Source: Sphingomonas sp. UV9 (GTDB taxonomy: Bacteria; Pseudomonadota; Alphaproteobacteria; Sphingomonadales; Sphingomonadaceae). From it: DNA of 64,000 nucleotides. The stretch's first letter is position 1. Every line of letters begins with the position of its first letter. The notes beneath the pieces are model-generated. The model saw nothing but the letters and a program-made list of their open reading frames with translations, did not search any database and was not told the origin of the DNA. Shown here one piece after another: positions 1-10,137 of this stretch. The stretch is taken from assembly GCF_004101245.1 (NCBI RefSeq), contig NZ_SCIN01000002.1, positions 434,001 to 498,000 on the forward strand, written 5' to 3'. Made by a program: the position numbers and the translations under genes.

Positions 1-1749
1 CGAATCGTCGCTGCCGAAATCCTGCACCAGTGTTGCGAGGAAGCCCGGCTTCTTCTCGAGATATTCGGCGTGCACCTTGGCGGGATCGAGCTTGGCGCGC
101 TTGGCGGCTTCGTCGATCGCGTCCTGCAACGTGCCGAAGCGGTCGACCAGGCCGATCTGGCGCGCGGTGCCGCCGTCCCAGACGCGGCCCTGGCCGATCT
201 CGTCCACCCGCGCCGGCGTCATCTTGCGCGATGCCGCCACGCGCGCGATGAACTGGCGATAGCCGTTCTCGATGCCCGCCTGCGCGATCGAGTCGAACAT
301 CGGCGTGGTGCCGCCGACGATATCGGGCTGGCCCGACAGCGGCGTGGTCTTCACCCCGTCGCTGGTCACGCCGACCTTGGCGAGCGCGTTCTCGAAGGTC
401 GGGATGACGCCGAAGATACCGATCGAGCCGGTGATCGTGCCGGGCTCGGCGAAGATCACGTCGGCGGGCGTCGACACCCAATAGCCGCCGCTCGCGGCCA
501 GGCCGCCCATCGACACGACGATCGGCAGCTTCTGGCGCTTGGCCTCCAGGATCGCGAGCCGGATCTGCTCCGAGGCGAGCACCGAGCCGCCCGGCGAGTC
601 GACGCGCACGACAAGCGCCTTCAGTGTCTTCTTGGCGAGCCCATCGAGCACCGCCTTCTCGATCGTGTTGCCCGCGGCCTTGCCGGGGCCGCTGTCGCCG
701 TCGATGATCTCGCCGGCGATCGTCAGCACGCCGATCGCGTCGCCCGCGGTCGGCAGCGGGTTAACCTTCACCCACGCGTCGTATTTGATCGTGGTGAAAT
801 TGCCCGCGGGCTTCTTTTCGTCGCTGCCGGCGTATTCCGCCACGCGGCGGCCGAACGCGGTCCGGTCGCCGAGCTTGTCGACGATCCCTGCGCGCAGGTT
901 CGCCTCGGCGATGTTGCCGTTCGCCGCGATGATGACCTTGTCGGGCGCGCTCATGAACTGCGCGATCTGCGCCTTGGGCCGCGCCTTGGCGATCGCCTCG
1001 CGCCACTGCGAGAACAATGTCCCGTACAGCGCCGTGCTCGCCGCCTTGGCGTCCTCGCTCTGGTCGGCGCGCGTGTACGGCTCGACGAACGACTTGTAGC
1101 GACCGACCCGGTAGACGTGCGCGTTGACGCCGAGCTTGTCGATCAGGCCCTTGTAATAGAGCTGGTTGCCGCCCGGTCCCATGAAGATCGTGCCGCCCAG
1201 CGGGTTGACCCAGATCTCGCTCGCACTGGCCGCGAGGCGGTAGCCGCCGTCGGTATAGGCGGTGGCATAGGCCAGCACCGGCTTGCCGCCCGCGCGTACT
1301 CGGGCCAGCGCGTCGCCGACTTCGCCCAGGGCCGCGGGATAGGCGCCGCCGAACCGGTCGAGATCGAGCACGACGACCTTGACCCGCGCATCGGTTCTGG
1401 CGGCGTCGATCGCGCGGATCACGTCGCGCAGGCGGAACTGGCGCGCCGCCGGCTGCCCCGACAGAGCGGCGAACGCGGCCTGCTCCTCGGGCTGCTCGAC
1501 GATCGAGCCATTGAGGTCGAGCACCAGCGCGCCGTCCTTGATCGCCGTCGTGCTCTGCCGCGCGTTGAGCGCCGCGAAGATGAGGCCGAAGAACAACAGC
1601 ATCGCGATCAGGACGAGCGCGTCCTTGATCGCGACAAGCAGTTTCCACACGCCGCGCACCAACCGCCATTTCCGCCGCGGCGGGCGGGCGGGATCGGTGT
1701 AGGACGGGGCCGGGGAGGAGGCGTAGGACGGCGCTGCGGAGTCGGTCAT
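1..1749 (-). CDS. sppA: Signal peptide peptidase SppA, 67K type (3' end outside window)
   Basis: Membrane-bound serine protease of the S49 family that degrades cleaved signal peptides in the inner membrane. 583 codons are visible and the gene runs off the left edge, so the last few dozen residues are missing. A cytoplasmic Pro/Arg-rich tail is followed by one membrane segment at about residues 43-61, then two S49 domains as in the long E. coli-type enzyme. The catalytic dyad is readable: Lys219 in GRYKSFVEPY and Ser420 in GLAASGGYW. ATG at 1749 is the first in frame; no strong ribosome binding site is seen. It is divergent from groES across a repeat-filled 480-bp gap. Confidence 0.93.
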   Translation of the reverse strand, partial: MTDSAAPSYASSPAPSYTDPARPPRRKWRLVRGVWKLLVAIKDALVLIAMLLFFGLIFAALNARQSTTAIKDGALVLDLNGSIVEQPEEQAAFAALSGQPAARQFRLRDVIRAIDAARTDARVKVVVLDLDRFGGAYPAALGEVGDALARVRAGGKPVLAYATAYTDGGYRLAASASEIWVNPLGGTIFMGPGGNQLYYKGLIDKLGVNAHVYRVGRYKSFVEPYTRADQSEDAKAASTALYGTLFSQWREAIAKARPKAQIAQFMSAPDKVIIAANGNIAEANLRAGIVDKLGDRTAFGRRVAEYAGSDEKKPAGNFTTIKYDAWVKVNPLPTAGDAIGVLTIAGEIIDGDSGPGKAAGNTIEKAVLDGLAKKTLKALVVRVDSPGGSVLASEQIRLAILEAKRQKLPIVVSMGGLAASGGYWVSTPADVIFAEPGTITGSIGIFGVIPTFENALAKVGVTSDGVKTTPLSGQPDIVGGTTPMFDSIAQAGIENGYRQFIARVAASRKMTPARVDEIGQGRVWDGGTARQIGLVDRFGTLQDAIDEAAKRAKLDPAKVHAEYLEKKPGFLATLVQDFGSDDS

Positions 1750-1854
1750 GGACGCAGCGCTAACGCATGCACGGGTCGAGGTAAATGGCCTGTGTTACGG
1801 CGCCAACACAGGGCGCTTTGAGAGGCAGCGACGATGGTCCAGTCGCAACCCAAT

Positions 1855-1951
1855 CCCCCTTCCGCCTGCGGGAGGGGTTAGGGGAGGGGCGTGCCGCAGA
1901 CGAGCCGTCCCGAAACCCCTCCCCCGACCCCACCCGCAAGCGGAAGGGGAG
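1855..1951. repeat. Palindromic repeat, family D
   Basis: Inverted repeat with arms of the type CCCTTCCGCCTGCGGGAGGGG and its reverse form CCCGCAAGCGGAAGGGG, separated by about 55 bp. Related copies lie at 8651, 19407, 30036 and 54091. With the next repeat it fills most of the gap between sppA and groES. Confidence 0.75.
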
Positions 1952-1978
1952 CAGAAAGGACAGTCCAGAATGCCCCGC

Positions 1979-2055
1979 GTTCTCCTGCGAACGCAGGAGC
2001 CCAGGATCACAAGCGCTGGTCTCGGTACCCTGGACTCCCGCATTCGCAGGAGAAC
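1979..2055. repeat. Palindromic repeat, family A (long form)
   Basis: About 77-bp element with outer inverted arms GTTCTCCTGCGAACGCAGGA and TCCCGCATTCGCAGGAGAAC and inner CCAGGAT/ACCCTGG half-sites. Long-form copies recur at 22660, 40415, 49391 and 55515. Confidence 0.8.
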
Positions 2056-2133
2056 GGAGCGCCGTCTTCGAACCCCTTCGGCCACGATGCCCGAATACCA
2101 CGCCCACCCGAAAATAATTCCGGGCCGGAACCT

Positions 2134-2162
2134 TTGACATGGGCAGGGTGCAGCCACATATG
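2134..2162 (+). promoter_or_regulatory. Predicted sigma-70-type promoter of groESL
   Basis: TTGACA at 2134-2139 and CATATG at 2157-2162 with a 17-nt spacer. The implied start, about 2169, coincides with the left end of the CIRCE operator, the usual arrangement for HrcA-repressed groESL operons. Confidence 0.7.
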
Positions 2163-2169
2163 CCGTTCG

Positions 2170-2196
2170 TTGGCACTCGGGATCCCTGAGTGCCAG
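2170..2196 (+). promoter_or_regulatory. CIRCE operator (HrcA binding site)
   Basis: TTGGCACTC, 9-nt spacer, GAGTGCCAG: a 9-9-9 inverted repeat differing from the CIRCE consensus TTAGCACTC-N9-GAGTGCTAA only at the outer positions. It lies 34 nt upstream of the groES start, so HrcA repression of groESL is expected. No hrcA gene is in this window. Confidence 0.93.
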
Positions 2197-2229
2197 AAAT
2201 CTGTCACAATCCAAAAGGACATGGATCCC

Positions 2230-2517
2230 ATGAACTTTCGTCCATTGCATGATCGCGTGCTGGTGAAGCGCCTCGAAGCCGAAGAGAAGACGGCTGGCGG
2301 CATCATCATCCCCGACACCGCCAAGGAAAAGCCGCAGGAAGGCGAAGTCGTCGCCGTCGGCACCGGGACCCGCGCCGAGAACGGCACGATCACCCCGCTC
2401 GACGTCAAGGCCGGCGACAAGGTTCTGTTCGGCAAGTGGTCGGGCACCGAGGTCAAGGTCGACGGTGAGGATCTCCTCATCATGAAGGAATCGGACATTC
2501 TCGGCATCGTCGGCTGA
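2230..2517 (+). CDS. groES: Co-chaperonin GroES
   Basis: Heptameric lid of the GroEL folding chamber in the cytoplasm. 95 residues starting [20 protein letters not shown], with the mobile loop around residues 16-32 ([19 protein letters not shown]) and a full-length C-terminus. Two in-frame ATGs exist. The one at 2230 is preferred because AAAAGGA (2213-2219) then sits 10 nt upstream, whereas it would be only 1 nt from the ATG at 2221. First gene of the groES-groEL operon under a CIRCE element; 119 nt separate it from groEL. Confidence 0.97.
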   Translation: MNFRPLHDRVLVKRLEAEEKTAGGIIIPDTAKEKPQEGEVVAVGTGTRAENGTITPLDVKAGDKVLFGKWSGTEVKVDGEDLLIMKESDILGIVG

Positions 2518-2555
2518 CCCGACGGGCGCGCGATCGTCGGCCCCGGCTGACGTGA

Positions 2556-4280
<1,725 letters not shown>

Positions 4281-4288
4281 TTTCGGAC

Positions 4289-4308
4289 GGGGCCAGCATG
4301 CTGGCCCC
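4289..4308 (+). terminator. Perfect 20-bp palindrome after groEL
   Basis: GGGGCCAGCATGCTGGCCCC immediately after the groEL stop. It has no following T-run, so it may act as a 3' stabilising hairpin rather than a terminator. Confidence 0.45.
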
Positions 4309-4413
4309 GACACGAAATCAGAACGGCCGGCGGGCTGGCGGCATGGCCGTCAGTCCCGTCCGACGAAAAGGGCCGGCTTTGCCGGTCCTCCGTTCCGAAC
4401 AGACGACCAGAGC

Positions 4414-4450
4414 AAAGGGCCGGGGAGCAATCCCCGGCCCTTTGTTTGTC
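4414..4450 (+). terminator. Rho-independent terminator of groESL
   Basis: Perfect 13-bp stem AAAGGGCCGGGGA/TCCCCGGCCCTTT with a GCAA tetraloop (4427-4430), followed by GTTTGT. It lies 134 nt after groEL and just before the Uma2 gene. Confidence 0.8.
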
Positions 4451-4475
4451 TACGGACAAGTGGTAAAACCCGGTC

Positions 4476-5039
4476 ATGCGGCACGATCCCCTCTACAAGA
4501 AGATCACGGTCGACGAGTTCATGGCGATCGACTTCGGTACCGACCGCAAGTTCGAGCTGGTTGATGGCGCCATCCGCATGATGACCGGCGGCACGCCTGC
4601 GCATTCCCGCGTCGCCAGTAATATCCTCATCTACCTTGGCGCAAAGCTTCGCGGTACAGGCTGCCGTGCCTATAATTCCGACATGGGCGTGTGTGTCACC
4701 GACACCGACCTGCGCTACCCCGACGTCAGCGTCTTCTGCGGTAACCCCGCCACGCCCGAGCGCGAAAAACAGCGCGTGTTCGGCGATCCGACGATCATTT
4801 TCGAAGTCCTCTCCGGCTCGACTGCCAGGATCGACCAGGGCAGCAAGCTCGCCGAATATCGCGAACTTGCCTCGATCGACACGATCGTCTTTGCCGACCC
4901 CGAGAACGAACTTACCCGCGTCGTCCAGCGCCTCGGACCGACGACATGGCGGGACGACATGTTCGCGCAGCCACACGACGTCGCACTGCCGTCGATCGGC
5001 CTGACCATCCCGCATACGGAAATCTTCGCCCGAGACTGA
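4476..5039 (+). CDS. Uma2 family protein (DUF820, PD-(D/E)XK nuclease fold)
   Basis: 187 residues of the Uma2/DUF820 family, which has a restriction-endonuclease-like fold and is mostly uncharacterised. Visible family landmarks are FELVDGAI near residue 28, YPDVSVF near residue 80 and FEVLSGSTARIDQGSKLAEYREL from about residue 108, which together give the D-ExK-like acidic/lysine set. It stands alone between the groESL terminator and an unrelated regulator. These genes are abundant as multicopy families in cyanobacteria and scattered in sphingomonads, so a nuclease role here is inference. Confidence 0.8.
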   Translation: MRHDPLYKKITVDEFMAIDFGTDRKFELVDGAIRMMTGGTPAHSRVASNILIYLGAKLRGTGCRAYNSDMGVCVTDTDLRYPDVSVFCGNPATPEREKQRVFGDPTIIFEVLSGSTARIDQGSKLAEYRELASIDTIVFADPENELTRVVQRLGPTTWRDDMFAQPHDVALPSIGLTIPHTEIFARD

Positions 5040-5230
5040 ACTCGGTCGCGCAACGCCGTTCTCGATCTCGTTCCCGCCTGTGGCGACGCTGGTCGCGCCC
5101 GATGCCTCCAACCTTATTCGGCACGCTCGTTTTCGGGCGCCAATGCTCATAGTGACGATCGGTTCGACGTCGCGCCGCTATCTCGAACGCGGCAGGTGCA
5201 ACCGCCGCGCGTTCACGCTACCACCCTGCC

Positions 5231-6178
5231 ATGACCGCAGGACGTATCGATCAGTTGACCGAAGCCCAGCGCGCCTGTCTGCGATTGGTGCTGACCCACC
5301 ATAATTCGAAGGAGATCGCCGCGATCTTCGGCGTGTCGCCGTCCGCGATCGACAAGCGGATCGAGCGCGCGATCCAGGTCCTCGGCGTCGGTACGCGGTT
5401 CGAAGCGGCACGGCGGCTCGAGGAGCACGAGCGCGGCGCAACTGGCGAGACGGTGTTGGTTCGGGAAGAAACCCGCTCCGACGCGCCTGCGCCCACATAC
5501 GAACGGCTACCATCCGAACCAATCGACGTTCCCATCCCCCCCTCCGACACTCCAGACAGCGCTCAGATCGAGCCGTGGGGGCTTGTTCGCCGCTTCTTCG
5601 GAATGTCCGGAGCTGGCGGATCGACGGGAGTGGCGCGCAATCGCTCTTCGGTTGGCGACAGGATAGTCCGACTGATCGTGCTCATGGGCCTGATCGCCGT
5701 CACTTCGATGGCGCTCGTGAACATGGCGATGACGTTGACCAGCCTGTTGCGATCGAACCGAGACCGCAATGCTCCGGTACACGGTGCCGCAACGACGGCG
5801 CCATCGGGGAGAACGACGATGTTGAAACAGCGACGTGAGGCGACCGACAAGGTCACGGTCGATTTTCTGAAGGCCGAGGCTGCGGTCGATCATGCAGCGA
5901 TGCTGGCGGCATCGTGCGTATCGACACTGTTGCAGCAGCGTGCTGCGGCCAACCTGCCGGTTGGTACCGGCGTGATGGCGTTGCAGATGCTATCGCAGGC
6001 ATCGCTCGACATCATCAACGCGCGGCAACGCTTCGTCGAGGCGCATCGCGCGCTGGTCGACGTCCGTGCCGAGATCGGTCTCGGTCAGTTCTACGGGTAT
6101 GGCGATACCGCGGAATGTCCGCCCAACGAAGGTGCGCTTCGTGCCGAAGGCCCGGTTCGCTTGGCGGCGGTGGCCTGA
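5231..6178 (+). CDS. Membrane-anchored LuxR-type HTH regulator
   Basis: 315 residues. The N-terminal 60 residues look like a LuxR/GerE helix-turn-helix (LTEAQRACLRLV, then HHNSKEIAAIFGVSPSAIDKRIERA). A proline-rich linker follows, then one strongly hydrophobic segment at about residues 156-178 (IVLMGLIAVTSMALVNMAMT) and a C-terminal domain of about 120 residues with long helices. This is a DNA-binding domain on the cytoplasmic side of a single membrane span, with the C-terminal part presumably in the periplasm. No ribosome binding site is obvious. The ligand and targets are unknown. Confidence 0.72.
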   Translation: MTAGRIDQLTEAQRACLRLVLTHHNSKEIAAIFGVSPSAIDKRIERAIQVLGVGTRFEAARRLEEHERGATGETVLVREETRSDAPAPTYERLPSEPIDVPIPPSDTPDSAQIEPWGLVRRFFGMSGAGGSTGVARNRSSVGDRIVRLIVLMGLIAVTSMALVNMAMTLTSLLRSNRDRNAPVHGAATTAPSGRTTMLKQRREATDKVTVDFLKAEAAVDHAAMLAASCVSTLLQQRAAANLPVGTGVMALQMLSQASLDIINARQRFVEAHRALVDVRAEIGLGQFYGYGDTAECPPNEGALRAEGPVRLAAVA

Positions 6179-6212
6179 ACGGCCGGTTTCGGTCCTGCTT
6201 TGGAGGTAAGAG

Positions 6213-6671
6213 TTGGATCGGGTCTGGCTGTTCTACGCGATACAGGTGACCGCGTCCGGCTATGCCGTCCTCCGGGGTGGTGCACCGGAGCGGTTGACGG
6301 GATTGGCGCTGCTGCTCGCGGCCGTTTCGACCGGCCTCGTCCAGCGGAATATTCCGTTCCTGTTCGCGGGGCTTGAGGCGGGCGTGCTGATTGTCGACCT
6401 GATGCTGCTCGCGGCGATGATCGCGATCACGCTGAAGGCCGATCGGTTTTGGCCGGCATGGGCAACTGCGCTCCACGCGTTGGGGACGGGGGCTCATCTG
6501 GCTCGGGCGATCAGTCCTGACGTGATCCGGCTCGTCTATGCCGTCCTCTCCGCCGCCTGGAGCTATCCCATCGTCCTGCTTCTCGTGATCGGGACAGTCA
6601 GGCACTCGCGCAGGATCCGGGCACGTGGCTGGGATCTCGACTGGAGTCGCCAGGACCCGACCCTGCGCTGA
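6213..6671 (+). CDS. Hypothetical multi-span membrane protein
   Basis: 152 residues with about four hydrophobic segments (roughly 4-18, 29-50, 56-72 and 105-130) and a basic C-terminal tail (RHSRRIRARGWD). The start is taken as TTG at 6213 because GGAGGT (6202-6207) lies 5 nt upstream. It follows the membrane-anchored HTH gene by 34 nt and precedes the MarR-like gene by 20 nt in the same direction, so co-transcription is likely. No family recognised. Confidence 0.65.
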   Translation: MDRVWLFYAIQVTASGYAVLRGGAPERLTGLALLLAAVSTGLVQRNIPFLFAGLEAGVLIVDLMLLAAMIAITLKADRFWPAWATALHALGTGAHLARAISPDVIRLVYAVLSAAWSYPIVLLLVIGTVRHSRRIRARGWDLDWSRQDPTLR

Positions 6672-6691
6672 AGCATATTCGGAAGACGTTT

Positions 6692-7135
6692 ATGACCTAC
6701 GCAATTTCCGTGGTGCCCATCACGGTCGCAAAGCGTGCGGCTTTCCCGCCCGCCGTCAGCTTGCCCATCGCCGACGACCCGCAATCGGGTACGGTCTCGT
6801 CGCCGGCGTTGGTCGAGGTTGCCAAGCGGCTGTACGCCGTCAGGAAGGTTCGTGACGAACTGCTCGGCGAGGCGTTGTTTTCGGAACCCGCATGGGACAT
6901 CCTGCTGGATCTGTTCATTTCCGATCACGAGCGTCGCCAGCTCAGCGTCTCGGCAGTCTGCATCGGTGCGCGCGCGCCCTCGGCGACCGCGTTGCGCTAC
7001 CTGACGATGTTGCAGGACGCGGACCTGGTCGAACGGACGCGCGACGAGCGCGACGGTCGGCGTTCGCATGTACGGCTGACGGTGCTCGGTCGACGGCGTA
7101 TGACCAGCCTGTTGGCGCAATTCATCGTCGAATGA
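6692..7135 (+). CDS. MarR-like winged-helix DNA-binding protein
   Basis: 147 residues. The C-terminal half has a winged-helix pattern: recognition helix around APSATALRYLTMLQDADLVER, then a wing with RDERDGRRSHVRLTVLGRRRM. The N-terminal 45 residues are not recognised. GGAAGA precedes the ATG. Third gene of a probable operon with the membrane-anchored LuxR-type protein and a membrane protein. MarR-like assignment is by motif; the effector is unknown. Confidence 0.7.
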   Translation: MTYAISVVPITVAKRAAFPPAVSLPIADDPQSGTVSSPALVEVAKRLYAVRKVRDELLGEALFSEPAWDILLDLFISDHERRQLSVSAVCIGARAPSATALRYLTMLQDADLVERTRDERDGRRSHVRLTVLGRRRMTSLLAQFIVE

Positions 7136-7182
7136 AGGCAACCGCAGCGAGGCTGGGGTTGCTCAAATCGGCGGCGCCGAAT

Positions 7183-7256
7183 TGGAGCGGGTAACGGGAA
7201 TCGAACCCGTGTATTCAGCTTGGAAGGCTGCTGTACTACCATTGTACTATACCCGC
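7183..7256 (-). tRNA. tRNA-Gly (anticodon TCC)
   Basis: On the minus strand the 74-nt sequence folds as a cloverleaf: acceptor GCGGGTA/TACCCGC, anticodon loop CTTCCAA giving TCC, T arm CGGGTTCGATTCCCG, and an encoded CCA end. Reads GGA codons (and GGG by wobble). Confidence 0.96.
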
Positions 7257-7374
7257 CCGACGCATCTGAGCGAGCGGTGGAACTAGCGTCGCGGCGCGCG
7301 CGGCGCAAGCGTCCGTGTGCGTTCACCCGAACATGCTTCATGCCTTCATTACCATATTGCGCTAGGCCGTCGGC

Positions 7375-8649
7375 ATGGATTACGACCCAGCGATTGCCGT
7401 TCCTGCCACGACCGATCCCCGACCGAAGTCGGCGGTCAGCCACGGCGCGGGCTTGGCCGGGCTCGTCGGTGTGCTCGCGTGGATCTGTATCGCGCGGCAT
7501 TTCGGCATGGACGGGCCCTATTCGGCGCTCATCAACGTCGCCGCGTGTGGCACGCCGATGATCGCCTGGTCGCTGCTGGTCGACAAGGTCCACCTCAGCC
7601 CGAGTACCGGTATCGACTGGTCAGCAGCGAAACCGTTGCGCGAGACCCTCGATCTCAGCCTTACAAAGCTTGCCGGGTTATGGGCCACCTGGGCGGCGAT
7701 CGCGGTGATCTACGGCGCTGGGCGCTTCTATTGGCAGGGCAATTTCGCGTTTGCGATGTGGTGCTTCACCAATGCCGCGCCGATCCTGTTCGTCGCCTCC
7801 ATCCCGTACGTGCTGTGGATCGATCGTTATCTGGTCAAGCCGCGTGACGGCGCGTGGCATCTCGGTGCGTGGATGACGGGGCAGGCGGGCGTCGACCATG
7901 AGGCGATCTACGGCCATCTGCGCGCGTGGGGGGTGAAGACGTTCTTCCTCGCCTTCATGCTTGCGATCGTCCCGCCGGGGTTCGGCGATTTCGTTCGCGG
8001 CGATGTCACATCGGTGCTGCGCGACCCGGTCGCGTTGGCGAGCTGGCTGGTGACGCTGATGTTCCTGATCGACGTGGCGTTCGCGACGGTCGGCTATCTG
8101 CTGACGTTCCGACCGCTCGACTCGCACATCCGCAGCGCCAATCCGTTCGCGGCGGCATGGATGCCGGCGCTGATGTGCTATCCGCCGTTCATTCTCATGA
8201 CCCCCGGCGGTCCGCTCGATTATCATCCGGGCACGTCGGACTGGGCGTATTGGTTCCAGGGGCATCCGGTTCTGCTGACCCTGATCGGTGCGGTGCTGGT
8301 CGGACTGACCGCGATCTATGCGTGGGCGACGATGGCGTTCGGCTTCCGCTTCTCGAACCTCACCAACCGCGGCATCCTGACGCACGGGCCGTATGCAGTG
8401 TCGCGCCACCCCGCTTATCTGTCGAAGAACATATTCTGGTGGATTTCCACGATCCCCGTGCTGACGCTCGGCAGCTTTGTCGACGCTGTGCGCGCAACGC
8501 TCCTGATGGCGGCGGTCAGCGGCGTGTATTACTGGCGCGCCAAGACCGAGGAGCGGCATCTGAAGCTCGACCCGGACTACCGCGCCTATTTCGACTGGAT
8601 GACTCGCAACGGCCTGGTGCCGCGCCTCTTCGCGAAGCTGCGGGGCTAA
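7375..8649 (+). CDS. Isoprenylcysteine carboxylmethyltransferase-like membrane methyltransferase
   Basis: 424 residues with about nine hydrophobic spans. The last 100 residues carry the ICMT/PEMT signature: RGILTHGPYAVSRHPAYLSKN, then a C-terminal RAKTEERHLKLDPDYRAYFD, where the Arg-His-Pro and Glu-Glu motifs bind S-adenosylmethionine. The N-terminal 280 residues are longer than in minimal bacterial ICMT homologues and unassigned. Bacteria have no prenylated CaaX proteins, so the substrate is probably a lipid or small molecule; this is inference. Single gene next to tRNA-Gly and convergent with gshA. Confidence 0.75.
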   Translation: MDYDPAIAVPATTDPRPKSAVSHGAGLAGLVGVLAWICIARHFGMDGPYSALINVAACGTPMIAWSLLVDKVHLSPSTGIDWSAAKPLRETLDLSLTKLAGLWATWAAIAVIYGAGRFYWQGNFAFAMWCFTNAAPILFVASIPYVLWIDRYLVKPRDGAWHLGAWMTGQAGVDHEAIYGHLRAWGVKTFFLAFMLAIVPPGFGDFVRGDVTSVLRDPVALASWLVTLMFLIDVAFATVGYLLTFRPLDSHIRSANPFAAAWMPALMCYPPFILMTPGGPLDYHPGTSDWAYWFQGHPVLLTLIGAVLVGLTAIYAWATMAFGFRFSNLTNRGILTHGPYAVSRHPAYLSKNIFWWISTIPVLTLGSFVDAVRATLLMAAVSGVYYWRAKTEERHLKLDPDYRAYFDWMTRNGLVPRLFAKLRG

Positions 8650-8650
8650 T

Positions 8651-8680
8651 TCCCCCCCCCGCATGCGGGAGGGGAGTAGT
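8651..8680. repeat. Short family D palindrome
   Basis: CCCCCGCATGCGGGAGGGG stem between the convergent methyltransferase and gshA genes. It may double as a shared terminator and is a half-size version of family D. Confidence 0.5.
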
Positions 8681-10053
8681 TAGAAGCTCGATTCGTCGTA
8701 GACCTTCGACACGTCGCCGCCCCAGACGCCGTGATACTTTTCGAGCAGCACTTCGGCCGGCACCTTGCCGCTGCGGACGATCTCGCGCAGCGGATCGAGG
8801 AAGCCGCTCTCATTGTCGCCAGCCCGATTGAACCGTGCCCGCGCCGTCAGCCCGGCCCCGGCGATGTCGAGCGCCTGACCCGCGATGTCGCGCAGCTTGC
8901 CCCCGCCCGCGATCGGCGCGTCGAGGCCTAGTTTTGGCACCGCATCGCGCAACGCCTGGCGCTCGTCGATCGTCCAGTCCTTGACCAGATCCCACGTCGC
9001 ATCGAGCGCACCCTGATCGTACAGCAACCCGACCCACAGGGCCGGCAGCGCACAGATGCGGTTCCAAGGGCCGCCATCGGCCCCGCGCATCTCGAGGAAG
9101 GTCTTCAGCCGCACCTCGGGAAACGCGGTCGACAGATGGTCCGTCCAGTCGTCGAGCGTCGGCTTCTCGCCGGGGAGAACGCTGAGTTCGCCCTTCAGGA
9201 AATCGCGGAACGACAGCCCGGCGGCGTCGATATATTTCCCCTCGCGGTAGACGAAGTACATCGGCACATCGAGCGCGTACTCGGCGTAGCGCTCGTAGCC
9301 GAACCCGTCCTCGAACACGAACGGCAGCATGCCGGTGCGGTGCGGATCGGTGTCCGACCAGATATGGCTGCGATACGACAGCATGCCGTTCGGCTTGCCT
9401 TCGGTGAACGGCGAGTTGGCGAACAGCGCGGTCGCCAGCGGCTGGAGCGCCAGTCCGACGCGGAATTTCTTCGCCATGTCCGCCTCGGACGCGTAATCCA
9501 GGTTCACCTGGATCGTGCAGGTCCGCAGCATCATGTCGAGCCCCATGCTGCCGACGCGCGGCATGTGCCGCAGCATGATCGCATAGCGCCCCTTGGGCAT
9601 CGTCGGCAGTTCGGCGCGCGTCTTGTCGGGCCACATGCCGAGCCCGAGGAAGCCGATGCCGAGCTTCTCGCCCGCCGCCTTCACCTGCTCCAGATGACGC
9701 CCGGTCTCGGCGCACGTCTCGTGTAAGCTGTCGAGCGGCGCGCCCGACAGCTCGAACTGGCCGGCAGGCTCCAGGCTGATGCTGCCGTCGGGCCCTGACA
9801 TGGCGATCGCGTTTCCGCCCTCTATGACCGGCTTCCAGCCATATTGCTCGAGCTCGCCGAGCAACGCGCGAATGCCGCTCGGCTCGTCATACGACGGCGC
9901 GTGGTGATCGCCGTTCGCATAGACGAACTTCTCGTGCTCGGTGCCGATCCGCCACGCGTCCTTCGGCTTTTCGCCGCGCGCGAAGCTGGCGATCAACTGG
10001 TCGCGCGACTCGATCGTCGGGCTGGTCTTTGGCGGAGTTGGAATCGTCGTCAT
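8680..10053 (-). CDS. gshA: Glutamate--cysteine ligase (class II, plant/proteobacterial type)
   Basis: Cytoplasmic enzyme joining glutamate and cysteine by a gamma bond with ATP, the first step of glutathione synthesis. 457 residues, typical of the GCS2-type enzymes of alphaproteobacteria and plants. Landmarks are WRIGTEHEKF (residues 34-43), the Gly-rich GGNAIAMSGPDGSISLEPAGQFELSG and YFVYREGKYIDAAGLSFRDFL. Start ATG at 10053. It lies 84 nt downstream of rsmE in the same direction, so co-transcription is plausible. gshB is not in this window. Confidence 0.95.
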   Translation of the reverse strand: MTTIPTPPKTSPTIESRDQLIASFARGEKPKDAWRIGTEHEKFVYANGDHHAPSYDEPSGIRALLGELEQYGWKPVIEGGNAIAMSGPDGSISLEPAGQFELSGAPLDSLHETCAETGRHLEQVKAAGEKLGIGFLGLGMWPDKTRAELPTMPKGRYAIMLRHMPRVGSMGLDMMLRTCTIQVNLDYASEADMAKKFRVGLALQPLATALFANSPFTEGKPNGMLSYRSHIWSDTDPHRTGMLPFVFEDGFGYERYAEYALDVPMYFVYREGKYIDAAGLSFRDFLKGELSVLPGEKPTLDDWTDHLSTAFPEVRLKTFLEMRGADGGPWNRICALPALWVGLLYDQGALDATWDLVKDWTIDERQALRDAVPKLGLDAPIAGGGKLRDIAGQALDIAGAGLTARARFNRAGDNESGFLDPLREIVRSGKVPAEVLLEKYHGVWGGDVSKVYDESSF

Positions 10054-10137
10054 CGCCGCGCCTTACGCGTCGATGAACACGCCCGCTAGGGGGGATCCGA
10101 ACCGATCGGTAGCAATATCGCCAGCCGCGCGTCGCGC

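Noticed and set aside
1855..2055. Possible CRISPR or tandem repeat in the gap before groES
   Set aside because: The repeats are inverted pairs of two different families without regular spacers.
4476..5039. Uma2 gene as part of a restriction or toxin-antitoxin system
   Set aside because: It is a single gene with no methylase, antitoxin or second nuclease beside it.
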